Of a stretch of DNA of 64,000 nt, positions 40,745-50,479 are shown piece by piece. The DNA is from an uncultured Muribaculaceae bacterium (lineage in GTDB: Bacteria; Bacteroidota; Bacteroidia; Bacteroidales; Muribaculaceae). The DNA lies in assembly GCA_910576935.1 (NCBI GenBank), contig CAJTKG010000002.1:1-64000 (forward strand), given 5' to 3'. Each line of letters opens with the position of its first letter. Positions within the stretch are counted from its first letter, which is position 1. Both the position numbers and the translations under genes were made by a program. The notes beneath the pieces were generated by a model. That model was not told the DNA's origin and did no database searches. It saw only the letters and a program-made list of their open reading frames with translations.

Positions 40745-42166
40745 TTATTCGGCCTTTTTCTTGCAGGAGGCGCGTTTTTTGGGCGCAGCTTTCTTGGCCG
40801 GTTCCTTGATCTCTTTGGTTTCCTTGGCGTCGGCTTTGGGTTGACGCAGCAGATGCTCTTCGTTGAAATGCTCGACGTTTTTGCGCATCGATACCACCTC
40901 TTTGTTAAGCATCTCGATTTCGGCTGCCTGATTGCGTATAGTTGTAAGCAGCGAGTTGAGCTCTTCGTTCTCGATTGAGAGGGGATACTGCTCTTCGACG
41001 CGCACGATGAAATCTGCCAGGGCGTTCATATAGTTTGTGAAAGCCTGGAACGGCGTTTCGTAGGGACTGAACATGCTGTGGGCGGCGCCATCGGCGAAGT
41101 GCTTTGTCGACATGTAGTAGAAATGGTCTGAAGCCTGGAGATACCACCAGTCTTGTTTGAGGCGGCGGTCATCGCAGAGGCGTACGCGCTCGGCGACAGA
41201 GTAGAGTTTATCGAAAGCCTCGTTCTGGAGCTTGTTGCCGAGCCAGGCCGAGGTGTCGCGTGCTTCGTCGGCGCCCGAGATGGGGTGCATGATAGAGATC
41301 TCGCCGACGGGCTTGATCTTTGAGACAGCCTCGGAGGGGGTCAGGAATTCGATGCCGCGTTCGGCAGCGAAGCGTGGCAGCGCTTCGAGGAACTGGAAGA
41401 TGCCCGAGTTGGCCGGCTGGAAGCCGCCGAAGGTCTCGAGGTTCATAAACAGGTTGATGATCTGTTCGTCAGCCGGGGTAGAAGCGATCCAGTCGATATA
41501 TTTGTCGGCTGTGAGCGGATATTCGCTCCACGAAGTGTCGCCGAAGCGCTTCGATATATCGTCGCTGAGTTTAGAGTTGCGCAAAAGCAGTTTGAGCTTT
41601 GGCGATGAAGCGGCGGTGTAGACATAGTCGGGCGATTTCCAGCCGAGGATATGTTTGGCGCCTTCGGTGAGGACGCCCTTGAAGCCCATGGCAGAGATCT
41701 GCGGGGCGAGGTCGTCGAAGTATATCAGCTCGGTGTTGTGGAGCACTTTTGGCTTGACGCCGAGGAGGGCATGGAGTTTGTCGCACTCGACTTTGATCTG
41801 TTCGGCAAACTCGACGGGGTCGTTGAGCGATGCCAGCGAGTGGGCGTAGGGTTCGGCGACAAACTCGACGCAGCGTGTGTCGGCCAGACGTTTGAGCAGG
41901 TCGATGAATTCAGGTACATACTGTTCTATCTGTTCGATTGCGACGCCGGTTATCGATATCGAGCATTTGAAAGCGCCCTTGCTGTCCTCGATCATTTTCA
42001 GAAGAGTGCGGGCGGCGGGGATATAGCTCTGCTCGGCGATGCGGCTTATTATGTCATCGTTGAGGAAATCGTCGTAATAGTAGTGGTCATTGCCGATGTC
42101 GAAGAAACGGTAGCGTTTGAGACGGAACGGCTGATGAATCTCGAAATTGAAACAAATGGCTTTCAT
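40745..42166 (-). CDS. Glycoside hydrolase family 57 protein
   Basis: 473 residues. Starts MKAICFNFEIHQPFRLKRY, the typical GH57 opening (His in EIHQP). NTELIYFDDLAPQ and FMNLETFGGF lie in the catalytic (beta/alpha)7 barrel. GH57 enzymes are alpha-amylases, branching enzymes or 4-alpha-glucanotransferases; here it is third in an operon with a debranching enzyme and a GT4, the standard intracellular glycogen set of Bacteroidota. A C-terminal coiled coil and a Lys/Ala-rich tail (EPAKKAAPKKRASCKKKAE) are additions. No signal peptide, so cytosolic. Confidence 0.92.
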   Translation of the reverse strand: MKAICFNFEIHQPFRLKRYRFFDIGNDHYYYDDFLNDDIISRIAEQSYIPAARTLLKMIEDSKGAFKCSISITGVAIEQIEQYVPEFIDLLKRLADTRCVEFVAEPYAHSLASLNDPVEFAEQIKVECDKLHALLGVKPKVLHNTELIYFDDLAPQISAMGFKGVLTEGAKHILGWKSPDYVYTAASSPKLKLLLRNSKLSDDISKRFGDTSWSEYPLTADKYIDWIASTPADEQIINLFMNLETFGGFQPANSGIFQFLEALPRFAAERGIEFLTPSEAVSKIKPVGEISIMHPISGADEARDTSAWLGNKLQNEAFDKLYSVAERVRLCDDRRLKQDWWYLQASDHFYYMSTKHFADGAAHSMFSPYETPFQAFTNYMNALADFIVRVEEQYPLSIENEELNSLLTTIRNQAAEIEMLNKEVVSMRKNVEHFNEEHLLRQPKADAKETKEIKEPAKKAAPKKRASCKKKAE

Positions 42167-42183
42167 ATTGAGTGTTGCGTTTA

Positions 42184-43443
42184 TTATCGGTTGAGTACTT
42201 TGTTATAGATGTCGATGACTTTTTGTCCGGCTTTGTCCCAGGTTATCTGAGCGACTTCGGCGAGGCCGTCTTCGCGCAGCTGGTTGTACATGGCCGGGTA
42301 GGTCACGATGGCGTTGATGGCGTCGGCCATGGCGTCGATATCCCAATAGTCTGTCTTGATGACGTTGTTGAGGATTTCGGCGCAGCCCGACTGTTTCGAG
42401 ATTATAGAGGGGACGCCCATCTGCATGGCTTCGAGCGGTGAGATGCCGAAAGGCTCCGACACCGAGGGCATGATGTAGACATCACTTGCTTTGAGCATTT
42501 CGTAGACCTGCTTGCCCTTCTGGAAGCCGGGGAAGTGGAAGCGGTCGGCGATGCCGCGCTCGGCGGCGAGGGCGATCATTTTATCCATCATATCGCCCGA
42601 ACCGGCCATGACGAAGCGTACGTTATGATTGTTTTTCAGTACTTTGACGGCGGCCTCGACGAAATATTCGGGGCCTTTCTGCATTGTGATGCGACCGAGG
42701 AAGGTGACAATCTTTTCTTTGGGTTTCTCGACCTCGACGTCAAGGAGCTCGCGGCTCAGGGGCACGACGGCGTTGTGGACGGTCGTCACCTTGGCGGGGT
42801 CGATGCCGTATTTCTCTATGACGGTCTGACGCGTGAGGTTGCTCACGGTGATGATATGGTCGGCGTGGATCATGCCGTCGCGCTCGATGTTGAACACCGT
42901 CGGGTTGACGTTACCGCGCGAGCGGTCGTAGTCGGTGGCGTGGACGTGGATCACAAGGGGCTTGCCCGTCACCTGTTTGGCGTGTATGCCGGCAGGGTAG
43001 GTGAGCCAGTCGTGGCTGTGTATGATGTCGAAGTCGATTGTACGGGCGATGACGCCGGCTGTGATCGAGTAGTTGTTTATTTCCTCGAGCAGGTTGTCGG
43101 GATAGCGGCCCGAGAACTCGATGCAGCCGAGATCGTTGGTGCGCATATAGTTGAAGTCGGCGTAGATATGGTCGCGCAAGGCGAAATATAGATCGGGTGA
43201 CATCACTTTGCCGATGCGCTGCTCGACATAGTCGCGGCTGACGTCACGCCATGCCACCGGCACCTGCGATGTGCCGATGATGTGGGCAAATTCTCGGTCT
43301 TCGTCTCCGTAGGGTTTGGGAATGACAAACGTGATGTCCATGTTGCCGCACTCCCACATGCCGCGGGTCAGGCCGTAGCTCGCTGTGCCGAGGCCGCCCA
43401 GGATATGAGGGGGAAATTCCCATCCGAACATTAATGCTTTCAT
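42184..43443 (-). CDS. Glycosyltransferase family 4, glycogen-synthase-like
   Basis: 419 residues, GT-B fold. N-terminal MKALMFGWEFPPHILGGLGTA; the nucleotide-sugar half contains FLGRITMQKGPEYFVEA and the EX7E motif SVSEPFGISPLEAMQMG. In Bacteroides this neighbour of the GDE and GH57 genes is annotated as glycogen synthase; polymerising glucose from UDP- or ADP-glucose is inferred. 32 bases behind the debranching gene, 17 before GH57. Confidence 0.92.
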   Translation of the reverse strand: MKALMFGWEFPPHILGGLGTASYGLTRGMWECGNMDITFVIPKPYGDEDREFAHIIGTSQVPVAWRDVSRDYVEQRIGKVMSPDLYFALRDHIYADFNYMRTNDLGCIEFSGRYPDNLLEEINNYSITAGVIARTIDFDIIHSHDWLTYPAGIHAKQVTGKPLVIHVHATDYDRSRGNVNPTVFNIERDGMIHADHIITVSNLTRQTVIEKYGIDPAKVTTVHNAVVPLSRELLDVEVEKPKEKIVTFLGRITMQKGPEYFVEAAVKVLKNNHNVRFVMAGSGDMMDKMIALAAERGIADRFHFPGFQKGKQVYEMLKASDVYIMPSVSEPFGISPLEAMQMGVPSIISKQSGCAEILNNVIKTDYWDIDAMADAINAIVTYPAMYNQLREDGLAEVAQITWDKAGQKVIDIYNKVLNR

Positions 43444-43475
43444 GTTGAAGATATATCTGGATGTTTGGAGATTAG

Positions 43476-45434
43476 TTAATTGTCAATGCTCAGACGCTTG
43501 AGGGTTCTGAGTGTGCGGAGTACTTCGGCCACGTTTGTGGCGTGGGAGATGGCGCCGCGGCCGCTGAATGGCGGGTTGCCGTCATAGAGTTGCGACAATG
43601 AGCCGATGCAGCCGTTGGGCATCTCGTCTTCGAAGCCGATGAGCATACGGTCGATATAGCTGACGCCGCTCATGCCGAACACTCTCAGGTAGGCGTCGGC
43701 ATAGAAGCCCATGAGCCATGGGCGTGCCGGTCCCTGATGAAGTGCCAGCTCGCGGTCTCGCGGCGAGCCGAGATAGTTGGGGCGATAGCCGTAGCTCTTG
43801 GGCGAGAGACTGCGCAGTCCTTTGGGTGTCAGCAGCTCGCGTGTGACGACGTCGAGCACGCTTTTGCGTTGGCGACGGTCGAGCGGAGAGTAGTCGAGGC
43901 CTATGGCTACAGCCATGTTCGGGCGTACTGACGGGTCGGCATAGTTGCCGTCCACGTAGTCATAAAGATAGCCGCTGTCGTTGAGGAATGTGGTGACGAA
44001 AGGTTCTTTCATCCTATCGGCGGCTTCGACCCATCGCTGACGGCGTGTGTCGAGGTCGTGATTGTCTTCGGTCAGCGCGGCAGCAAAACGCAGGGCGTTA
44101 TACCACAGGGCGTTGAATTCGACGAGGTAGCCCGAACGCGGTATTACAGGGTGTCCGTCTAAGGTCGAGTTCATCCACGACACGGGCGATGTCGTGCCCA
44201 GCGTCATCACCATGCCGTTGTCGGGATTGACACGCAGGTTGGGATGACCGTTGTCGAGGATATAATCGATGATTTCGCCGACAAAGGCGGTGTAGCGTTC
44301 GCGTGCGGCGGCTGTGCCTATGCTCTTGGCATACTGCTGTATGGCCCAGACGGCCCAGAGAGGGATGTCGGGCAGGTCTATGCCCTGGATGCGGTCTGAC
44401 AGCTCGCCCGATGCCATGAAGCGCGACAGGGCGCGGCCGGCTGTGGCCATGATGGCCTCGAAGTCGGCGCGGTGGTCGATTGCCAGTGTCAGGCCGGGCA
44501 GAGCCATGAATGTGTTGCGGGCAAGCACGACACCCCAAGGATAACCCGAGATGACATACATGTTGTCGCTGCCTTTATGTCTTAGATAGAATTGCTTGGC
44601 GGCGTTTTTAAGACAGTTGTAGAAACTTGTGCGGGCTGTGCGCGAGGCAATCTCGGCTTCATACATTTTGGCCAGCGAGCGGGGTTTGATCTCGGAAATG
44701 CCGGCTGAGAAGATTATTGACTCGCCTTTCTTGATGGGCACCTCGAAATAGCCCGGTACCCATAGGTCTTCTGTGTATGGTACGCCACGCTCGAGGTCTT
44801 TGACGTACTCTATGTCGCGATACCAGTCGGCTTTGTCGACCCACACCGGTTTGCGGCTGAACTGCATGTAGAGAGTAGGGAAGCCGTCGTAGAGACATGC
44901 GGCGGCGCCGTTGTCGCAGGGTGTGATCTCACGGTTGATGGCGTCGTTGGCGACACACAGGCTGTTGCTCTCGCGGAAGGCGAGGAACGGTTGGAAACGC
45001 AGAGTCGTCGCCGAATGAGCCTCGACGAGGGTGTAGCGTATGAGGATGCGGTTTTCCTCGGAGATGAATATTTTTTCTTTTGTGAGAATGACGCCGCCTA
45101 CGCGGTAGGTTGTGCGCGGCACGCTCTCACAGTCAAACTCGCGGATATACTTGTGCCCGTTAGGGCTGTAGACGCCACCTTTGTAGCGGTGGATGCCGAG
45201 ATTGAACGGCGCTCCGTGCTGAATGACCGTCTCGTCGAGCGACGACAGCATCACAAAGGGTTTGTTGCCCTTGTCGGCCAACGGTATCACAAGCAGACCG
45301 TGCTGCTTGCGTGTGTTACATCCCACAAGCGAGGTGCAGTGGTAGGCGCCGGCCTGATTGGTACGTAACATTTCTTTGGGAAGCGACTGCTCGAGATTGA
45401 TCAGGAGGTTCTTGTCAAACTTGAGGTAACTCAT
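43476..45434 (-). CDS. Glycogen debranching enzyme (amylo-alpha-1,6-glucosidase type)
   Basis: 652 residues. N-terminal beta-sandwich (about 1-250, with TNQAGAYHCTSLVGCNTRKQHG) and a C-terminal (alpha/alpha)6 toroid (about 280-640, with GYPWGVVLARNTFMALPGLT, PDIPLWAVWAIQQY and LHQGPARPWLMGFYADAYLR). It removes alpha-1,6 branches from glycogen. First gene of the operon. Confidence 0.93.
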   Translation of the reverse strand: MSYLKFDKNLLINLEQSLPKEMLRTNQAGAYHCTSLVGCNTRKQHGLLVIPLADKGNKPFVMLSSLDETVIQHGAPFNLGIHRYKGGVYSPNGHKYIREFDCESVPRTTYRVGGVILTKEKIFISEENRILIRYTLVEAHSATTLRFQPFLAFRESNSLCVANDAINREITPCDNGAAACLYDGFPTLYMQFSRKPVWVDKADWYRDIEYVKDLERGVPYTEDLWVPGYFEVPIKKGESIIFSAGISEIKPRSLAKMYEAEIASRTARTSFYNCLKNAAKQFYLRHKGSDNMYVISGYPWGVVLARNTFMALPGLTLAIDHRADFEAIMATAGRALSRFMASGELSDRIQGIDLPDIPLWAVWAIQQYAKSIGTAAARERYTAFVGEIIDYILDNGHPNLRVNPDNGMVMTLGTTSPVSWMNSTLDGHPVIPRSGYLVEFNALWYNALRFAAALTEDNHDLDTRRQRWVEAADRMKEPFVTTFLNDSGYLYDYVDGNYADPSVRPNMAVAIGLDYSPLDRRQRKSVLDVVTRELLTPKGLRSLSPKSYGYRPNYLGSPRDRELALHQGPARPWLMGFYADAYLRVFGMSGVSYIDRMLIGFEDEMPNGCIGSLSQLYDGNPPFSGRGAISHATNVAEVLRTLRTLKRLSIDN

Positions 45435-45527
45435 GTCGTAAAAAAGGGGGTATGATATAGGTTTTAGTTATGTTTATTCGACTCGTTTCAGTTATTTTCA
45501 CGAAATTAACAACTATTTCCGACCCCG

Positions 45528-45535
45528 CAAAATTA
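45528..45535 (-). promoter_or_regulatory. -7 box of the glycogen operon
   Basis: TAATTTTG on the minus strand, about 95 bases before the debranching-enzyme ATG. No clear -33 box. The rest of 45435-45660 holds nothing else I can name. Confidence 0.45.
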
Positions 45536-45660
45536 TTAGTAGCCCAAAAGACTAAAACTGCTCAATAACATATAATGGCAGGGCTGCATGGAAAGATAAC
45601 CGGAGAGCCGTCCCGCCGGTTAAACATCGATATTATGCATTATGAATTGTGCATTTTTCA

Positions 45661-46971
45661 TCAAGCTTTGACGACCGAGACTCTGACGCGGCGGTTTTTG
45701 AGTTTGCGGCCTTTGACGGCTTCGAGCAGTGTGCCGGCGACGTTTCGGTCTACGGCGGCATATGAGGCGTGGTCTTTGACGGTTATGCGCCCGATGGCTT
45801 CGGGAGCGAGATTGCCGGCGGCGATGAGATAGCCGGCGATGTCGCCGCGCGAGATTTTTTCTTTTTTGCCTGCGTCGATATATAGTGTTGTCCGTGAGGC
45901 TCGTATCCGCTGGTCTGAGGGCTTTGAGATATCTGACTCGCGGTCGACGATGATATAGTCGGGCATTTTTTCGTCGGGCGCTGTTATGACGTAGACGTCG
46001 CCTGAGGCGCCGGCGCGTGCGGTGCGGCCGTTGCGGTGAGTCCAGGCTTCGGCCGAGACCGGCATATGATAGTGGATGATAGAGCGGACGCTGTCGAGGT
46101 CGAGGCCGCGAGACGCGAGGTCGGTGGCGACGAGTATGGGCGCGCTGCCGTTGTCGGCCATTATGAGAGCCCGTTCGCGTTCGGACTGGTCGAGGCCTCC
46201 GTGGTAGAGTGCGGCGGGAAAACCTTTTCGGCGCAGAGAGTTGTAGACACGCTCGGCACTCTCGCGATGGTTGACAAACACTATGGTCTTGCCGTCGGGC
46301 AGAGCTTCGAGGAGTTTCACGAGGGTTTCGAACTTGTCGCGCTCGGGTGAGAGGACGCGAGCCACGGAGATGTCGGGCTGTGTGGTGTCTGAGAAGTCGA
46401 CGGTCTCGGCGCCGGTGAGGTCGACGAAGTCGGGAGTTGCGACAAGAGGTGTCGCCGATGTCAGTATTGTGCGGCGCGGATGTCCGAGACGGCGCACGAC
46501 ACGTCGCATCTCGTCGTGGAAGCCGAGCTCGAGGGCTTTGTCGTATTCGTCGAGTACGATCACTTCAGGCTCAAGAACGCCGAGTGTGCCGCGGTTGATA
46601 TGGTCGAGCAGACGTCCCGGTGTGGCGATGATTATATCAGGTGTGACGCTCAGAGAATTGCGTTCGTCAACGAAGTTGTGTCCGCCGTATAACGCTAAGG
46701 TCTTCATTGGCAGAGCCGCTTGACGCACGACGTCGGCTATCTGAGTTACCAGCTCGCGTGAAGGGGCTATTACGACAGCCTTGACGCCCGTATGATGCGA
46801 ATCGATGTCACGCAGCATCGCCAAAGTGAAAGCGATGGTCTTGCCGCTGCCTGTAGGAGCGAGTATAATAAGCCGGCTCGCCGTCGAGGCGTTGACGGCG
46901 AGCTGGAGCGGGTTTAGACTTTCGATGCCGAGGCGTTTGCCGACGGCTTCAAGTATCCGGTTTTCTGTCAT
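45661..46971 (-). CDS. DEAD-box-family RNA helicase, DbpA-like, with DEYD motif
   Basis: 436 residues. Motifs in order: LAPTGSGKT (I), APSRELVTQI (Ia), TPGRLLDH (Ib), VLDEYDKALELGF (II, DEYD in place of DEAD), TSATP (III), TDLASRGLD (V) and HRNGRTARAG (VI). The last 75 residues match the DbpA-type RNA-binding domain (SRGDIAGYLIAAGNLAPEAIG), which in E. coli DbpA targets 23S rRNA. A role in large-subunit assembly is inferred. Only 15 bases behind the thioredoxin gene, probably same transcript. Confidence 0.92.
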   Translation of the reverse strand: MTENRILEAVGKRLGIESLNPLQLAVNASTASRLIILAPTGSGKTIAFTLAMLRDIDSHHTGVKAVVIAPSRELVTQIADVVRQAALPMKTLALYGGHNFVDERNSLSVTPDIIIATPGRLLDHINRGTLGVLEPEVIVLDEYDKALELGFHDEMRRVVRRLGHPRRTILTSATPLVATPDFVDLTGAETVDFSDTTQPDISVARVLSPERDKFETLVKLLEALPDGKTIVFVNHRESAERVYNSLRRKGFPAALYHGGLDQSERERALIMADNGSAPILVATDLASRGLDLDSVRSIIHYHMPVSAEAWTHRNGRTARAGASGDVYVITAPDEKMPDYIIVDRESDISKPSDQRIRASRTTLYIDAGKKEKISRGDIAGYLIAAGNLAPEAIGRITVKDHASYAAVDRNVAGTLLEAVKGRKLKNRRVRVSVVKA

Positions 46972-46986
46972 GAAGATTTATGCTTT

Positions 46987-47457
46987 TTAAAGCAGTGAGT
47001 TGACGATAGCCTCGAATTTTTCGGCAGGGAGCAGATCGCCGGTGCCGACGATGTTGCGGTTGAGGCTGCCGTCAGCGTTGAGCACGATGACGTTGGGAAT
47101 GCTCTCGACGCCCATCAGGCCGGCGAGGTCCTGATATTTGTCGACGTCGACAGAGATAAAGTCAATTTTGTCACTGTATTTCTCGGCGGCTGCTTCGAAG
47201 ACAGGGGCGAATTCCTGACACGGGCCACACCACACGGCGTTGAAGTCGAGAATTATGGGGCGCTCGGGACGGTCGGTTTTGATCAGATCGGCTTCGACGA
47301 GTGCGCGGAGCACGATATCGTTACCGCTAGGTACGACTGCTTCAGAGGTTTCGGCGGGGATTTGATTGTTTTCGGCGGCTTTGTCTTTGGCGCCGCATGA
47401 TGTCAGCATCGACACGGCAATAAAGGCCGCTGCGATAAATGATAATGTCTTTTTCAT
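46987..47457 (-). CDS. Thioredoxin-family lipoprotein
   Basis: 156 residues from MKKTLSFIAAAF. Lipobox SMLTSC at 16-21 predicts a lipid-anchored periplasmic protein. The thioredoxin fold has the active site VWCGPC at 75-80 and the cis-proline in SIPNVIVL (119-126). Probably reduces disulfides or assists cytochrome or protein maturation in the periplasm. The open frame extends much farther upstream, through a terminator and into mdh, so that longer reading was not taken. Confidence 0.9.
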   Translation of the reverse strand: MKKTLSFIAAAFIAVSMLTSCGAKDKAAENNQIPAETSEAVVPSGNDIVLRALVEADLIKTDRPERPIILDFNAVWCGPCQEFAPVFEAAAEKYSDKIDFISVDVDKYQDLAGLMGVESIPNVIVLNADGSLNRNIVGTGDLLPAEKFEAIVNSLL

Positions 47458-47517
47458 ATTTCGGTTGTGATTGTTTTTGCTACAACGCTCTAAGCGATGC
47501 AAATGTTTTGTAAAGAG

Positions 47518-47548
47518 AGGCCCGGTCAGTGTCAAACCGGCCGGGCCT
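47518..47548 (-). terminator. Terminator of mdh
   Basis: AGGCCCGG pairs with CCGGGCCT; the minus strand continues CTCTTTAC, so the U tail is weak. Confidence 0.55.
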
Positions 47549-47606
47549 GTCTGGAGTGTTGATTCTGTATGAATTTTTAATGTCGGACTTGGTTTATGGC
47601 TTTGTT

Positions 47607-48533
47607 TCAAGCAAGTGCGGCGTTCGTTTTGTGAACTGCGGCAGCGCTTTTTGCAAAGAGTTCTTTTTCGACGTCGTTGAGGTCGAATTCGACGATCTTC
47701 TCGATGCCGTTGCGACCGAGGATACAGGGTACGCCGATGCAGAGGTCTTTTTCGCCGTATTCGCCTTCGAGGAGGGCTGAGCAGCTGATGAGTTTCTTCT
47801 CGTCGTGGAGGACGGCTTTGACGACCTGAGCTGCGGCAGCACCGGGAGCATACCATGCTGATGTGCCGAGAAGACCGGTGAGTGTCGCACCGCCTACCAT
47901 GGTGTCGGCAGCTACTTTCTGAAGAGTCTCGGCGCTGAGCAGGGTAGATGCGGGTATGCCGCGGTATGCTGCGTAGCGTGTGAGAGGTATCATGGTTGTG
48001 TCGCCGTGACCGCCGATTACTATGCCTTCGACTTCAGTGGGGTTGGCGCCGAGGGCGATGCTCAGGAAATATTTGAAGCGAGAGCTGTCGAGTGCGCCGC
48101 CCATGCCGATGATGCGGTTTTTGGGCAGACCCGAGGTCTTGTGGATTAGGTATGTCATGGTGTCCATGGGGTTTGACACGCAGACGATGATTGCGTTGGG
48201 CGAGTGTTTGAGAATCTGGTCTGTGACAGATTTTACGATACCTGCGTTTACGCCGATGAGTTCTTCGCGTGTCATGCCCGGTTTGCGGGGAATGCCCGAT
48301 GTGATGACAACAACGTCAGAACCTTCTGTTTTGGCGTAGTCGTTGGTTACACCTGTCAGACGGGTGTTCAGACCGAGGATAGAGGCGGTCTGCATAATGT
48401 CCATGGCTTTGCCTTCAGAGACGCCTTCTTTGATGTCGAGGAGGACGACTTCGTCGGCCATCTGGTTTGTTACGAGAACATTTGCACAAGTTGCGCCTAC
48501 GTTGCCGGCGCCTACTACTGTAACTTTTGACAT
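47607..48533 (-). CDS. mdh: Malate dehydrogenase
   Basis: 308 residues, LDH-like type. NAD site GAGNVGATCAN at 7-17; substrate arginines in GIPRKPGMTREEL; SNPMDTMTYL; catalytic histidine in IGGHGDTTMIP. Interconverts malate and oxaloacetate, in gut Bacteroidota in the reductive branch to succinate and propionate. Confidence 0.95.
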   Translation of the reverse strand: MSKVTVVGAGNVGATCANVLVTNQMADEVVLLDIKEGVSEGKAMDIMQTASILGLNTRLTGVTNDYAKTEGSDVVVITSGIPRKPGMTREELIGVNAGIVKSVTDQILKHSPNAIIVCVSNPMDTMTYLIHKTSGLPKNRIIGMGGALDSSRFKYFLSIALGANPTEVEGIVIGGHGDTTMIPLTRYAAYRGIPASTLLSAETLQKVAADTMVGGATLTGLLGTSAWYAPGAAAAQVVKAVLHDEKKLISCSALLEGEYGEKDLCIGVPCILGRNGIEKIVEFDLNDVEKELFAKSAAAVHKTNAALA

Positions 48534-48630
48534 GATAGTTGGTTTATATTGGGGTTGGTTTTATGTATGTTGTTATGTTTTACAAAGGTAACTAAATTTT
48601 TTGTTTGGCGAGACTTTTTTGATATGGAAA

Positions 48631-50361
48631 TCAGATGACGTCGTCTTCGATTGTCTCAAGTGCCTCCGCTTTGACTTCGGCCGGGACAGGGGTGTCTGCG
48701 GTGGCGGCTTCGAGTTTCTTCATGATGGCGAAGATGAATCCGGCCGAGAGGAGGCAGACGACGATGAGAATGCCCCACAGGAGCGCCACGTTGATTTCAT
48801 TCCATAGCAGGGCGGGTATGAACACCAGATAGTTGCCTATGGCTGTGGCACCGAACCAGCAGCCCATCATAAGGCCCTTGTATTTAGGGGGTGCGACTTT
48901 GGAGACAAACGAGATGCCCATAGGCGAGAGCAGGAGCTCGGCGAATGTCAGGAAGAGATATGTCGTGATGAGGATGTTGGGCGACACGAGGGTTGCACCC
49001 TGGCCTTCGCTCGGAGCGGTGCCGAGACTGAGTGACGCTACCATGAGGAAGCCGAAAGCGATGGCGGCCACGAGCATGCCGAGGCCGATCTTGCGCGGTG
49101 CGCTCGGCTCTTTTTTGCGTTTGGCGAGCCAGGCGAAGAGCCCGACCGAGAAAGGTGTCAGCGCCACAACGTAGAATGGGTTGAACTGCTGATATATCTG
49201 GGGTTGGATGCCTGTCACGGGTGAGGGTGTGTTGTTGTAGATTGCCGCGATGCCTCCGATTGCTGCCAGGGTGACGATGATAGAGATTATGCGTCCGCGG
49301 TAGCTTGACGACTGGAAGATGTTGAATATGGCGTAGACGGCTGCGACGATGAGAGCGAGAGCCCATACGTTGAAGCCGATGCGTGTCCACGACGATGTCT
49401 CGGTGGCGGTGAATACTTCGGCAAATTTGGTCAGGGTCATGCCGTTCTGATGGAATACCATCCAGAAGAAGATGACGACGGTGAAGACGAGAAGCAGGGC
49501 GACGATGCGGCTCTTTGTCTGCGCGGGTGTGAGTTCGGGGGCTTTTGCCGCGCCGTTGCCGTTGCCGGCTGCCTGCATGGCTTCGGTGCTGTAGGTGCGG
49601 CGGCCGAGTTTATAGATGAGGAATGACAGGACCATCGAGCAGCAGGCTACGGCGAACGCATAGCTGTAACCGGTCGAGATGGCGTCCATGAAGTCGGTGG
49701 CGAAGCCTTCGAGGTTGCCGGTATATTGGCTTGCGTTGGCAGCTATATAGTTGTTGACGGTGTCGAGATTTTTGGCGTCGAGGGTGTCGCCGCCCATGAT
49801 TTTGGTGCAGATGCTCGGGATGGCCGGGTTGTAGACAAAGCCGGCGCCTTTGAGGGCGTAGCTGCACAGGGCCGATGTGACCGATGGGGCAAACATGGCG
49901 CCGATGTTGATGGCCATGTAGAAGAGAGAGAAGGCTACGTCGCGCTTGTCGCTGTAGCGGGGATTGTTATAGAGGTCGCCGACCATAACCTGGAGGTTGC
50001 CTTTGAAGAGGCCTGTTCCTATCGAGATGAGCAGGAGTGCGCCGAGCATGATGATGAGCGACGAGGTTGCCAGACGCGGCGTCGGTATGGCCATTATGAG
50101 GTAGCCTAAGAACATCACGACGATGCCTAAGGTGACGGTTTTCCGGAAATCCCATTTGTCGGCGATGATGCCGCCTATCATAGGCATGAAATAGACTAAG
50201 GCGAGAAATGTCGAGTAGATGAAACCGGCGGTAGCGGTGCTGAAGGCGAATTTCGCCTGGAGGAACAGCAGCAGGATGGCCAGCATAGTGTAGTAGCCGA
50301 AACGTTCGCCTGTATTTGACAGGGCGAGTACGTATAGGCCTTTGGGTTGGTTTTTAAACAT
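48631..50361 (-). CDS. Proton-dependent oligopeptide transporter (POT/PTR2 family)
   Basis: 576 residues, MFS fold with about 14 hydrophobic segments. The family's ExxERFxYY motif is NTGERFGYYTMLAILL; IIADKWDFRKTVTLG follows helix 2-3, and the FxxFYxxIN equivalent is FSLFYMAINIGAM. Takes up di- and tripeptides with protons. Confidence 0.92.
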   Translation of the reverse strand: MFKNQPKGLYVLALSNTGERFGYYTMLAILLLFLQAKFAFSTATAGFIYSTFLALVYFMPMIGGIIADKWDFRKTVTLGIVVMFLGYLIMAIPTPRLATSSLIIMLGALLLISIGTGLFKGNLQVMVGDLYNNPRYSDKRDVAFSLFYMAINIGAMFAPSVTSALCSYALKGAGFVYNPAIPSICTKIMGGDTLDAKNLDTVNNYIAANASQYTGNLEGFATDFMDAISTGYSYAFAVACCSMVLSFLIYKLGRRTYSTEAMQAAGNGNGAAKAPELTPAQTKSRIVALLLVFTVVIFFWMVFHQNGMTLTKFAEVFTATETSSWTRIGFNVWALALIVAAVYAIFNIFQSSSYRGRIISIIVTLAAIGGIAAIYNNTPSPVTGIQPQIYQQFNPFYVVALTPFSVGLFAWLAKRKKEPSAPRKIGLGMLVAAIAFGFLMVASLSLGTAPSEGQGATLVSPNILITTYLFLTFAELLLSPMGISFVSKVAPPKYKGLMMGCWFGATAIGNYLVFIPALLWNEINVALLWGILIVVCLLSAGFIFAIMKKLEAATADTPVPAEVKAEALETIEDDVI

Positions 50362-50479
50362 AACGTAACTGTTGTTTATGGTTTTTAGATTTTTCGCTAA
50401 GTTACAAAAATAATTCTGAAAAGCAATAAACGGTATGGGCTTTTGACTTGATTGGGCTGCCGGTGTTTATTGTCGGCCG

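Noticed and set aside
47458..47856. N-terminal extension of the thioredoxin gene
   Set aside because: The frame runs through a terminator hairpin and into mdh; a perfect lipoprotein signal starts at 47457.
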